A DNA stretch of 64,000 nt from Glandiceps talaboti (taxonomy: Eukaryota; Hemichordata; Enteropneusta; Spengelidae). The notes below the pieces were generated by a model, which saw nothing but the letters and a program-made list of their open reading frames with translations, was not told where the DNA came from and did no database searches. Position numbers and translations under genes: made by a program. This document shows positions 42,330-54,089 of this stretch, one piece after another. Location of the stretch: positions 14,879,322 through 14,943,321 of the forward strand of contig NC_135570.1 of assembly GCF_964340395.1 (NCBI RefSeq), written 5' to 3'. Each line of letters starts with the position of its first letter. Position 1 is the stretch's first letter.

Positions 42330-42905
42330 ATTATGGGCATTATGCACACCTGACTTTCTCTGGGCATTATGTACACCTCACCCTTTCTCTAGGCATTATG
42401 TATACCTCACCCTTTCTCTAGGCATTATGTATACCTCACCCTTTCTCTAGGCATTATGTACACCTCACCCTTTCTCTAGGCATTATGTACACCTCACCCT
42501 TTCTCTAGGCATTATGTACACCTCACCCTTTCTCTAGGCATTATGCACACCTGACTTTCTCTGGGCATTATGTACACCTCACCCTTTCTCTAGGCATTAT
42601 GTATACCTCACCCTTTCTCTAGGCATTATGTATACCTCACCCTTTCTCTAGGCATTATGTACACCTCACCCTTTCTCTAGGCATTATGTACACCTCACCC
42701 TTTCTCTAGGCATTATGTACACCTCACCCTTTCTCTAGGCATTATGCACACCTGACTTTCTCTGGGCATTATGTACACCTCACCCTTTCTCTAGGCATTA
42801 TGTACACCTCACCCTTCCTCTAGGCATTATGTACACCTCACCCTTTCTCTAGGCATTATGTACATCTCCCCCTCCTCTGGGCATTATGTACACCTCACCC
42901 TTTCT
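42330..42905. repeat. 30-bp minisatellite, about 19 copies
   Basis: Copies of GGCATTATGTACACCTCACC with CTTTCTCTAG. A block of several units, marked by the variant TGCACACCTGACTTTCTCTG, recurs at about 42342, 42540 and 42740, so the array grew by duplication of a roughly 200-bp higher-order unit. Confidence 0.93.
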
Positions 42906-44390
42906 TTGGACATTCTTTACACCCACCCTTTTCTGCTTACAACTAGCCCTTTCTCTTGTTCTGTACACCTCACCCTTGCTCTGGTTGTTCATCACACCTC
43001 ACCCTTTCTTTGGATACTCTTTACACCTAGTCCATTCCTTGCAACTTGTCCTTCCTCAGCATCTTCTTTACACCTCAACCTGCCTGTGGATTTTAGGTCA
43101 TTCACTAAAATACCGGTATTGTCACACAATCGACTGTACCCTTATTGGATAGCTCTTGCATAGTTATGCAACCATATGTGACTTGGATGATATGATTTTT
43201 CCTCTGACATTTTTCTTGCAGGAAAATCTATTCCTAAGCCTTAATCTTGTACTGTTGGGAATCAGTTGGCTAACTGTGCCCCTTAATTTCATTACTACAC
43301 TTTGTGAAGGTGTGAGTCGATCGATTCTGAGGAGCATTGACAATTTTACAGTTCTTTCTTTGTGTGCATTTTGATGTGGTTTGTGTTCCTGTTCTATCTC
43401 TTGTTAATTGTTGGCCCTGTTTTGTGGTGTTGAATCAAATCAAAAACTCAGAATCATCTCTTGGTCTGTGTTCCCTCATAGTACAGTACTATAGCTTGTC
43501 CAGATATCAGATAGTAAAATGGGTTTTATGGCAGAAGGGCCCATCATTAAGCTATACTACTGAGGTCCGCAAAACTCATATCCTATACCCCATGTATTAA
43601 AGTGGCATTGAAACATCATTTGAATCACATCACTTACATAGACGATGAAGAAATTAACAAAGCAAAATCACAGAGCAAATGGATATCGATGAGCACGCCA
43701 CTTGCCATATTTGGGTAAAGTGTGCTGGTTTGTGAAGCGGAAAATTGTTACTGCGTTCGATGTGCGTGCTCTCCATTGAATTGCATTGGAAGCGATACTG
43801 GGTTTATGATAATACATGTACTATAATCATCAATGATGAAAAGGGAAATGTACTTTGAATGGCCATGATTATTTAGTATTGAATTTGTTGTGTGGTGATA
43901 ATTAAATAAAACAGTCTTAATTTTATTTATTGACCCATTGTGCAGAATCAATACAAGTGTATCAAGGTGTCATGTGTTACATTGTTTCTAAAAAGCAGAA
44001 GTGATTCTGGAAGTGGTCCAACCTTTTGTGTGTATGAAAGCATTAACTTCCTGATTTCTGTTCAACTGTCAAAAGTACCAAGAGTAAGATTTTTGATTTC
44101 ATTCATCTATCATTCAAATGTAAAGTATGTCACTGCCTCCCATCATTAAAGCTTCATGAATGACCAAGGGTTGTTTTGCATATCGACAGACAAAGACAAG
44201 TCTCCCATCAGAGAAATTGAAAATTCTGTGTTCGTGTACATGAAGTTGAGGTGTCCATCAATGTCATTGTCACTATTCTTTGAAATTGAAAGATATTCAA
44301 TTGATATAACGAACAATAGTACAGACATTGTCAATGACATGCATCGATCAAGATGAAATATCTTTTGGTTAAACACAGTGTGTGTCTTGG
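42906..44390. other. Intronic, nothing recognised
   Basis: Degenerate continuation of the CACCTCACCC repeat to about 43080, then AT-rich sequence. The frames at 43156 and 44156 are unlike known proteins. Confidence 0.45.
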
Positions 44391-44394
44391 AAAT

Positions 44395-44755
44395 AAAAAC
44401 CTATATTCTCTATCTTACTTGTTCACAGTTAAATTCAAGAAAAAAATCAATGGTCACTGTAAATAGTTTTAAAATAGGTCAAAATGTTATCAAAATTATG
44501 CCATTTTTGATCCAATATGGCCACTGAATCCAATATGGCCACTGAATCCAATATGGCCACTGAATCCAATATGGCCACTGAATCCAATATGGCCACCAAC
44601 TAGAAAAAAATGATTGACAATTCCTTGAAAAGAAGATGGTGACCCTCAAATTTCTTTTATTATTTCAAAAGTTTCAGGAACAGGTTTTTGCATGGCAAAG
44701 TTTGGAGAGATTTTGAAGACAGCTAATTTTCAAGAATATTAATCTTTGAGGTGCG
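44395..44755 (+). repeat. AATCCAATATGGC dispersed family, copy 2, with 18-bp expansion
   Basis: Same block order as 8490-8880. The core GAATCCAATATGGCCACT is tandemly repeated about five times at 44510-44597. Confidence 0.7.
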
Positions 44756-44814
44756 TTGTACCTTCGTGTGGGTAGGAGATTTGAACTTAACATGGTCTTT
44801 ATGCAAAGAATATT

Positions 44815-45170
44815 ATTATATATGTACCAGACATTACTTGCACCAATGGGTGTGCATTTATACTAGTGGTATTTGTAGTGCAGTGCAGTACCAAAAGTGT
44901 GAGATCCGCGCAGTGTCATTTTTACGGAAATTTGTTATTTTGGATAAAACTTATGTAATAATAACAGAATGCCACGCCAGTTCTAGTGTGGGTACTCAGG
45001 GATATTTGCATGAGTGCTTGCAGTGTTTTCTGCTGCACTTTCACTCACTATGCTTGTGAAAATACTGCCACAGAGAACATCGCAAGCACTCGTGCAAATA
45101 CCCCGATTACACCACACTTGCACTCGGGTGTCTTGGGGTTCTGTCTTATGATTCATTGCATCACTCCTAA
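44815..45170. repeat. Dispersed repeat, copy 2 (unexpanded)
   Basis: Matches 12720-13250 block by block but has only one CTTGCAGTGTTTTCTGCTG unit. It also contains ACTGCCACAGAGAACATCGC, related to the unit expanded at 53750. Confidence 0.7.
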
Positions 45171-46900
45171 GTTACTGTAATAATGAACTATGGAGATGTT
45201 GTTATGACCACTTTAGAAATTTTATATCGAGCTAAAATAGATTACTCCTCTGTGTTGCAATAAGTTACAACAGCCAATAATGGTAGATCAATAGCAATTA
45301 TTATGAAATATTAATGGTACATTTTGAAATCAAGTCGATATTTACATGTTTTGACTACCTAATTAAATGAAAATTGTAAACAAAGCTAGTCTGCAGTTAT
45401 AACGGCTAAACACATTGCATTTTTTTTGTACTAAAAATGGGCTTTATAGTAGTTTGGTTCTTTTCTTTGTCTACTTATAATTGATTTTTAAAGATTATTA
45501 GAGCAAAGATGACAAATATTAAATTGACAAAAGTAAAACCATTCCAGGAAAAGAATTTGGGAAAAAGTCAAATTGTGGTGTGCTAATAGCAAAGAATGGA
45601 AGACATTTTGTTGATCAGATTACATCGAATGTTAGCGTACGTTGATATTGAGTTTCAGTGTGTATGATTTGTCAAAATTACTTGGCTGTTACACAAAATG
45701 TCATACTTTGGAACCTTGTTAACTTTTGACTAAAAATAATCCATAATTTCTGACTCATGGAGTGGTAGAATTAAAGTGTACCCAGTCAATAACGTCAATA
45801 TTCATAATTATGTTAAATAGAGGCAATCTTTTCAGCCATTATTTGGGTCAATATTTTCTCTTTTTCTTATTCTCAAACATTCTTTGGTAATGTAGCTTTT
45901 TCATAGATTAATTTGTCTGTCAATAAAGTAAAACTCATTTTTAGATAAATATCCGTTTTGGGAATATGTAAAGTTGGCGTGAAAGATATATTTCAAAACA
46001 AACACATTATTAGCCATTATTGTGAAGGCTTGTTTCTACAATACCTGTTTTAAAAAAGGTGTGGCATTTTCCATTTCACAAAAATTAAAATTTGCAAACT
46101 TAAAAACCAGTTTTATTTTGAAATAGAAATGAAAGAATTTGACGGCGTGTTGTAAAATTTACAATTTCATATATTTTGGTGTAATGCCAATATTTTGAGA
46201 TAAAAGTGAAAGGAAGTGACGAAATGTTATAAAATTTACAATTTCACATATTTTGAAAAAATGAAAGGAAGTGATGAATTGTTATAAAATTTGCAATTTT
46301 ACATCTCTCAAACTATACAAACATTATTTGTTTTTAGTTCAAGAGAGCAGGTAGATTACTTTATAACTCAATAAATTACAAGTGTAAAAAGTTTGTTTTT
46401 GTACATACATTTAACAAAAACTTTATATATTTCTTTAATGTTTTGTGATTTATTGAGTTATTAACAATGATGTGGTATATATGTCATTTCGCATTGTTTT
46501 TGCCAATATGAAAAACATAGTAAAGATTGTTTTATAAATTCAAAATTCAAAATAAATACCCAATTCTCATCGATATGGCCACATTCAGTGTGTTCCACTA
46601 CAAGAAAGGATAACTCTAAACCTATTTTTAGATATGCAGCAAATGTTAGTGGCCCAAATTTGCATAAACTCAGTTTCATATAATATTGTGAATGCCTACT
46701 TCCTCAAACATGTGTATTTAAACTTTACACTACTTCCACCTTTTCTTCAACTTTCCAGAAAATAAATAACGTCCATCTTGTCTTCAAGAAAACGGACAGT
46801 TTCTTCTCCCGGCATTGAATATTTGTGAAGTTTTGCCACCATATTGAAATGGTTTGTTGATCAGTATCATTAGTTTTGTATTTCACTTTATCAATTTACC
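45171..46900. other. Intronic, nothing recognised
   Basis: AT-rich. A short block GTTATAAAATTTACAATTTC with neighbouring GAAAGGAAGTGA recurs two or three times at about 46130-46310. Confidence 0.45.
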
Positions 46901-46903
46901 CGG

Positions 46904-46962
46904 TGACCTTTGACCTTAACATTATGAAAGTATGGTATGTATCATTAAATGACCTTTGACCC
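46904..46962. promoter_or_regulatory. Two DR1-type nuclear-receptor-like motifs
   Basis: TGACCTTTGACCT (46904-46916) and TGACCTTTGACCC (46950-46962) are direct repeats of the hexamer with one-base spacing, the HNF4/RXR-type arrangement. Binding is not shown. Confidence 0.3.
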
Positions 46963-47387
46963 CTGACCATAACATTATGAAAGTGTATATCATCTAGAAT
47001 GACTCTGAAAGACGTAATATTATTTAAATGACTTCTCACCCATGACCTTTACATATATGGAAGTATGTGTCTTTTATATACAGAAGTTATGAGTGCAATT
47101 TATGACACACTAAAAAGATTAGCTTTAGTTTATTTTTTCAAGTAGCAAGTGACTAGTTTTATGGTATGATAACGAAAGAAGAACCCAGATGCAATCTCTC
47201 CTTAAATCTAGCAGCATAGTTTATGAGTCACGGCCAATACACAAAGTTTGACCTCAACTGTAACAAATGCCTGAACAGTATAAATGTAGGATACCAGAAC
47301 ATAGTTTATCTTAGAAAAAATTAAAAATAATTTGAAAAAAAATATTTCAGAAAGCAGAGTTACTTAGGCTAAACTTGCATTCGTCAA

Positions 47388-47558
47388 CAGTGTGTCCTCT
47401 AATGATAGCCAAATTTTGTTGTTGTCAGTCAAAATGATAAAACTTGACATTTCTTGTGAGTTACGACATAGTAAGAGATAGGGGAACACCAAATTTTGGT
47501 GCATCATTAAAAATTGTGTGCGTCAGTGGCACATCAAATTGGCTTAGAGGGCACACTG
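47388..47558 (+). mobile_element. 171-bp hAT-like MITE, copy 3
   Basis: CAGTGTGTCCTCTAA at the left, TTAGAGGGCACACTG at the right. Flanks TTCGTCAA (47380-47387) and CTCGTCAA (47559-47566) agree at 7 of 8. Exactly the length of copy 1, in opposite orientation. Confidence 0.82.
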
Positions 47559-48404
47559 CTCGTCAAATGTCTACTTATATCAAAATTTTGATAAAATTAG
47601 GAAAAATAGGATTTCTAGCACAAAAGTGCTACTTTGGATATGTAAATTCTATAAGTCATTTTTTAGGTATATTTATGTCAAATGTCCAAAGTAACCAAAC
47701 GATAAATTTCCACTTATTTTTAATAACATGGACAATATTTGATATGCCATTTATTCAGAGCCATCATGGGTACATGCAGTCAGTGAAAACCACTTAATGT
47801 GACAAATGTATGTCAAAAAATTAGCTGAACATGGCATGAGAAGACAAATTTGATATGATGAAGACATTGCAATCGGGTGACATCTGTCGTTCGGTTTGAT
47901 ATGTTCACTATACAGCCTCACTGTCAGAGTGTGTAATAATTGAGGCAGAGGAAGTTTCCTACCCTGTATTCATTCTTTAAACGTATTAGTGGTAAATTGG
48001 TGAAGGATATTGCTAGTAAATCGTTGGAATTTATGAGATTTGAATAATACATAGAAATTTGTGTCACAGCCATTGATCAACGTTTCCTTTCACAAATTGT
48101 ATGGTTTTTTTGTGGCGTGTTTATGACCAGAGTATTTCACACTATTTGGAGTGATGGATAATTTGAAAACTGATTGCCTAGTGCGATGGTAGTACTAGTC
48201 ATGTGACAAGATTGTGGAAGTGGTAGTGTGAGAAAATTTGTCAAGGTTGTGCACTTTATTGATGGTATTCACACAGTTTCTACAGAAAAAATGACCTGCC
48301 TGATACATGAACAAAAAATAAAAAATAGTGGAAAATTGCAAGTGGTACATTTTCTTTGTGAGCTGCATTTGCTGTTCATGCAAATATCCTTTAGACGTGT
48401 TCCT

Positions 48405-48640
48405 ATCTGAAAAAAGATCAAGATTTGATACGAATATTGACGCTTCACTTATCTAGCAAGTATTCTAAACGTTCCTATCTGAAAAAAAATGGCAAGATAT
48501 GATATGAATATTGAAACTTAACTTATCTAGCAAGGATCCTAAATTTTCCTATTTGAAAAAATGGCAAGATTTGATATGAATATTGATGCTTCACGTATCC
48601 AGGAAGTATCCTAAACTTTCCTATCTGAAAAAAATGGTAC
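48405..48640. repeat. Minisatellite, unit about 70-75 bp, three to four copies
   Basis: Copies of CTATCTGAAAAAAATGGCAA, GATATGAATATTG, CTTCACTTATCTAGCAAG and a CCTAAAC-like end. Confidence 0.85.
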
Positions 48641-48894
48641 AGTTGTATACATGTGATGAATTGTTGTGTTACATGTAGAAATTCCATTCAAATATATAAA
48701 AAGTATAAAAGTATCTGTCCAGATATTGATCAGTGAGATCTCTTTCTCAGAGTGCATTATCATGAACATATGTTATAAATTATTGTATGCAATATTACTG
48801 CGAATACAAACTTTGAGACCAAGTTTGATTTCAAATGATGAAAGAGATATAAAATAAATTAGAAATGATATTTTCAAAAAACATGTACTGTTTA

Positions 48895-49258
48895 TATGTT
48901 AGGTCCCCAAAAATAATTGTTTAGTTTCAGTAACCCAATTCAGCTTACATGTAGATATCGCTACCGACCCTAAACTTCGAAAGAAATATTGAAAATTTTT
49001 GCAAAGTTGTGAAAGAAATAGTGAGATTTGATGACAGTAACATCATGTGATCAAAACAATATGGCGGAATACAGTTTAGCACATAATGTTGTCTGCATAT
49101 CTTACAGAAAGTGTGAACACATTGATGAGAAATCTCTGTGGACCTCTACATTCATTTTAACAGCCTGAACCTGACCAAAAAAAAAAAGAAGAAATTCCTA
49201 CCTACTATTTTGAAATTATCAGAACCACACAACTTTTTTCTTTGGCCTTTATGTGTAA
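48895..49258. mobile_element. About 360-bp TIR element related to 23560-23952
   Basis: The left end AAAAATAATTGTTTAGTTTC pairs with the inverted right end (minus-strand AAAGGCCAAAGAAAAAAGTT, GTGTGGTTCTGATAAT). Both this copy and the 23560 copy contain CGACCCTAAACTT after the left end. Confidence 0.5.
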
Positions 49259-49299
49259 CAGGTGTGTATGTAACAAAGTAGTATGCATTTTAGGGATGA

Positions 49300-49580
49300 A
49301 TTTCATTGACAATTACAGTTCTTAAAATTCTTCCTGACTTTTTCCACATGGAAGCTTGTTCCTGGTCCTTTTGAAATAATTAAAGGAATTTGGGGTCCAG
49401 GGATCTTGTTTTCAAGAAATAATATAGTATTCGGCGGCCATATTGGATTCTTAAAATGGCTTCTGAAATTTTGAGAATATGTTGACCTCTATTCCCCAAA
49501 TCTGTGTGATAACCCAACATTATTTTTGTCAACAGAAAAAAGTAAATGTTTAAAAACAGTTATTTCTAAGGTGCATTTTG
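49300..49580 (-). repeat. AATCCAATATGGC dispersed family, copy 3
   Basis: Reverse complement of the 8490-8880 order: GTTCCTGGTCCTTTTGAAAT, GGCCATATTGGATTC and TTGACCTC. Confidence 0.6.
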
Positions 49581-49785
49581 TGTTAGCCGGTTTACAGTGC
49601 TAAACAGAATATACAACCCATAACACCAAAGTAAAGCTTTTTGTGTATGTACTGCAATCATTTATAGCATCCGTATCATGTACCTTAAGGGCCATAAACA
49701 GGCTGATTTTGTGTTAAGTGTACACACATTTGAAAGTAGCACACTCTTGTAACAAGGGCCCCTTTCTGGCTAAAGTCTTATTACT

Positions 49786-49968
49786 ATTGCCATAGCAACC
49801 GATACCACGTACTAAACATGTCTTGGTTCCAAGAACTTAACCTTTCTTCACTGCTTTCATTTCATATTGTGCCACTATCGCCATAGCAACAGATTCCCCA
49901 TACTTAAGCTGTCATGATTTGATGATCTTACAGGACCGCCACACTCTTGCCTCTGTTGCCATAGCAAC
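49786..49968. promoter_or_regulatory. Cluster of three RFX X-box-like sites
   Basis: GCCATAGCAAC occurs at 49789-49799, 49880-49890 and 49958-49968. The last is the full palindrome GTTGCCATAGCAAC. Spacing is about 91 and 78 bp. The same half-site pairs are found elsewhere in this intron. Confidence 0.4.
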
Positions 49969-50551
49969 AGATGTTCTAGCTGTACAATTGAAGGAGCATC
50001 CAGTTAGTTGTTTGTGTGTCTGTGACACCTTTCTTTAAGATTGGAAAGTACATTTATATGGTAGAACTTGCATTGTCTTTGATACTGGTAATTCAGTGAA
50101 CGGTTATTGAATTTTGTGAATAAGAGAGAAGACATATATAGTCTAAAGACTATTTTGTGATTACTTTTGTATGTTATTAAAATGTAAGCTGGTGAATAAA
50201 ATGTCAGAGTGGCAAAGATACAATAGACTGAATGACCTTAAGTATTATGTATTTATAATATGATTAATTATTCATCACCCAGTCTATCAAGACAGTCGTC
50301 GTTTGTCACTTGTGTGCTTTCTCAGTTCATTCTTTTAACTGAAACGTCAAAATGGTGTGATGAATTTTTTTTTTTTTTGTCAGACCAGCACCTGTATGAT
50401 TTTAATAACAAGCCAAAATATTTTGATGTAGGAATATGGCTTGATTCCTTCATTTACCTTTATTTTCTTCGTATTTTGTTGTTTGTTTTTAGTTGTGGAT
50501 GTAGGAGAAATTGATTACACCGAGAAGAGCAAAAAAAAACCAGAATGACAA

Positions 50552-50884
50552 TTAGATGTTATTCCCCAATATTTTCTTCCTTCAAGCAAGGAAAATATGA
50601 GTGACCTAAGGGGCCTTGTCACTACTCATCTATAGATGAGTAGTGACAACCTTTAGGTCACGACTATTTTCCGGCTGAATAAAGAAAAATATTGGAGAAT
50701 AACATAATTATACCAGCACCAGTAATATCAAAGAAAAATTAGGGAAAGTAATGGTAATTTTGAACATTTTGACTCATATTTTGAACAGAGCAGAACCAGT
50801 GATGTAGATGCACATTGTCGTGACGTAGAACAACCAGAGTATATATTCCATATTTTTTGTTCTAAATGGCTTTTGCATGGTATA
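50552..50884 (+). mobile_element. Hairpin element, copy D
   Basis: TTAGATGTTATTCC at the left, GCATGGTATA at the right, 333 bp. The centre TTGTCACTACTCATC, TATA, GATGAGTAGTGACAA is a perfect stem, and outer arms pair for most of about 70 bp. The best-preserved hairpin of the family. Confidence 0.8.
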
Positions 50885-52780
50885 ATATACAAATGAGAGA
50901 AATGTAAATAAGGGAACCGAGCCTCCTTCCTACATCAGAATTTAATCAAATTGTTTTGAACGCTTAGATTAGAGAGATACCTGTGTTAATGACAATGCAC
51001 AATGTCATACAAGCTCAGAAAATGAACTTCGTTTGTTTAGGACAAACCCTCCTCTCTTCCTCCTCCCCCTCCCCCTAAATGATGTAAACCATGGTGAAAA
51101 TTATAGCGGTCACACCACTGTGATCGATGCAATGTAAAAATTTGATGGTAAACACATCAAAATACTATCAGAAATCCAGCACTGTGCATCTCATTAGAAT
51201 TAAATTTTAATCAACTTACACATGTATCAACATCTCCCTAGTAAATACAGAACCTGTTACCATTCAAAGCATGAACGTGTTTGAAATTTGGTTCAAAGTG
51301 CAAAAATGAAGTTCAGCAATCGCATTGACACTGACGAAGGTCATTTATTGAGTTTGTGTGACATTGTGCGATCGTCCCTTACGTGGTTTTCTTCTGACCT
51401 AAATCAGTAAGGTTTTAGTAAAAAATTAAAAATTTGATGTAAATTTGATGTAGGTGTAAATTTTTGGTTAAAGTTAGTCAAAATTGTACTTACCAAGTCT
51501 AGATTAATGTGATATTTGTTTTGTTGTGTCGTTCGTTAACACTTGGTTGCATTTAATTAACTAGAGAGCTTGTAAAAACCGTGAAACATAACTTATGGCT
51601 ATGTGGTTTAGAGTGACAAGCATTAAAAGTGGCTGTACAAAAAAACTACAGAAATATGATATGAATTATAAATGAAGGAAAGATAACCCAAAATTACAAC
51701 TGCATCAATTTCCGCTAAAAATGAAAAAAAAGAATGATTCATGGCTCGTTAATTAGGCAGACATGAAGATTAACTTGATAGAAAATGTGAATTGTAGCTT
51801 AATATAGCGTACTTAAGATAATATTAGCCAACAGGGAAGAAAATGAAATTATGTGTTAGTATATTCTCATAGTTATTAGCTCCTAGTATTCCTAAAGTAC
51901 ATCTTGTATTTTAGCATTTAATGTTTATCATTTTCATTTGTATGCAATTGGGATTTATGAATTATAAGTAATTATATTATGAAATGTTTTTTTCGCAAGG
52001 TTATTTTCTTCCCAACATGATTTCATCTTGACCTTTAATTCCAAAGCAACCACAGATGAGTGGAATATTAAAGTCACATGACTTCTAATTGTGAATCTAA
52101 ACGCCTGATTGGATATATATGCATGGTAACTGGTGCATCATGGGATTGGCATATCCAAAGATGTTACCCTGTTAGGTACTGTCAATACATTGTAGCAAGA
52201 CTGATAATACTGCACACACAGGATACAAGAAAACTTTAATATCGCTCATAACAGAAATTATGGTGACAGGGCTCTCTTAAATCCAATAGCTATAAAATAT
52301 GCCCGTGTTCGCCTTGGACTTTGTGCCAAGAATGTTGGGAAATTTGCCAATTTAATTTACATAAAATATGCATATCATTTGCATATTTTGAGGTAGTTAT
52401 CACTCCTTTCTCTCAATTGATCATCACTTATCAATTAGTATTTGTAAACATTGAATAAATATTTCAATACTTATATTCAGTATTATAGTTTCAGAGTGGT
52501 ACTTGTTATGTAATATATATTATGATACAGAAAAGTCAAATAATACAATATGTGGCAAATGTTATAAAACAAATGACAATACACAACGCAAGAAATAAAA
52601 ACAGTTTTAAAAAATACCATAATGCCAAAGTTTGAAATTACTTTATTAGTTATTATTTGGGAATGCCATTCCAGGAAATAATGAAATTTTTTTAAATCAT
52701 GGATGCTGGAGAATCATGTCATGGTTTTACATCAGCTACATTACTACACATGATTTCGGAGATACTGTACACCAATTTCA
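50885..52780. other. Intronic, nothing recognised
   Basis: AT-rich. No exon, element boundary or array is supported. Confidence 0.5.
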
Positions 52781-52794
52781 ACTTCACCAAGGAT

Positions 52795-52870
52795 TGTTGC
52801 TATGGCCCACATTGCCTCACAGGAGTCAGCAGAAATGCATATGTGATAGGTTAACAATGTGTATTCATCA
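52795..52870. repeat. Diverged relative of the 14055-14220 repeat
   Basis: TTGCTATGGCCCACATTGCC, GGAGTCAGCAGAAAT and AACAATGTGTATTCAT follow the same order. Confidence 0.45.
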
Positions 52871-53749
52871 GTTCCACTGAAAGTATAAGTACTTAGGAGT
52901 CATGAAAAGCTGACTGAAAGCTGAGGGAAATAGTGCTACATAACATAACAGCACAAGGGTAATATCAGCAATAACGTCTACTAGTGCCCAAGTAAGGTAA
53001 GGCAATAAGTGTTTCATAACACATGGTATTCTCAGACACATACATACATTGTATTTTTCCATAGTCAAAACAAATCACCATGCTACAGTAAAAGTGCCCT
53101 AGGGAAAATGGAAAACAAATATTGCTGTCTATATGCAAATTGAGGTCACTGTGGGTCACTAGTCCATATCTTGTCACGTTCTAAGCCAATCAATGAAGTT
53201 GTATGAAAACGATGTGTTATATGAAAAATAACTTATTACCCCATGATACTTCAGCCTTGTACTGTATTTAATTACTTCCTCTGTGATTCCTTGGAGCAAT
53301 TATTTGAATTTAACACATTTTAAATTTCATTTCACTCACTCAGTTCCTCACGTAATTGGTTATATATAGCGTTTAATATCAGTGAATATATAACAAAATA
53401 TGTATTAAAAGACATGATTTATTCATTACTCTGATATTGGATACTTTGAAACCTCAGTGCAAATTATTGAAATAAGCATTGAAATATGTTTTTAATACCT
53501 GTCAGGCTATACGTAACATCAATGCAGATAAATTAATCATGTCTGTGCTACATGTACTATCTCCCAACTTACTAGGAAATGCACTTTTCAAGATGGAATT
53601 GATCAGCTTAAATATTTGATGTGAATGTGTTAATCCTTGAGACGTGAGGAAACAGTATCCAAGAACTAGTAACGTTCATGACTAAGCAAATTTAGACATT
53701 TAGGAATTATATTATGTTTGCTATATGGTGTCACATACATACATACACA

Positions 53750-54085
53750 CACCCCGTGTATGCCACACCGAAGAGAACACACGCAAGTACTCGTAAATTA
53801 CCCAGTGTATTCCACACTGAAGAGAACACTGCAAGTACTTGTAAAAATACCCTGTGTATGCCGCACTGAAGAGAACACTGCAAGTACTCATACAAATACC
53901 CTGTGTATGCCGCACTGAAGAGAACATTGCAAGTACTCGTACAGATACCCTGTGTATGCCGCACTGAAGAGAACACATGCAAGTACTCGTACAAATACCG
54001 TGTATGCCGCACTGAAGAGAACACACGCAAGTAATCGTACAAATACCCTGTGTATGCCACAAGTACTCTTGTAAATACCATGTGT
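53750..54085. repeat. Minisatellite, unit about 45-50 bp, seven copies
   Basis: Copies of GCCGCACTGAAGAGAACACT, GCAAGTACTCGTACAAATAC and CCTGTGTAT. The unit resembles part of the dispersed repeat at 44815-45170. Minus-strand frames through it are artefacts. Confidence 0.88.
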
Positions 54086-54089
54086 ATAC

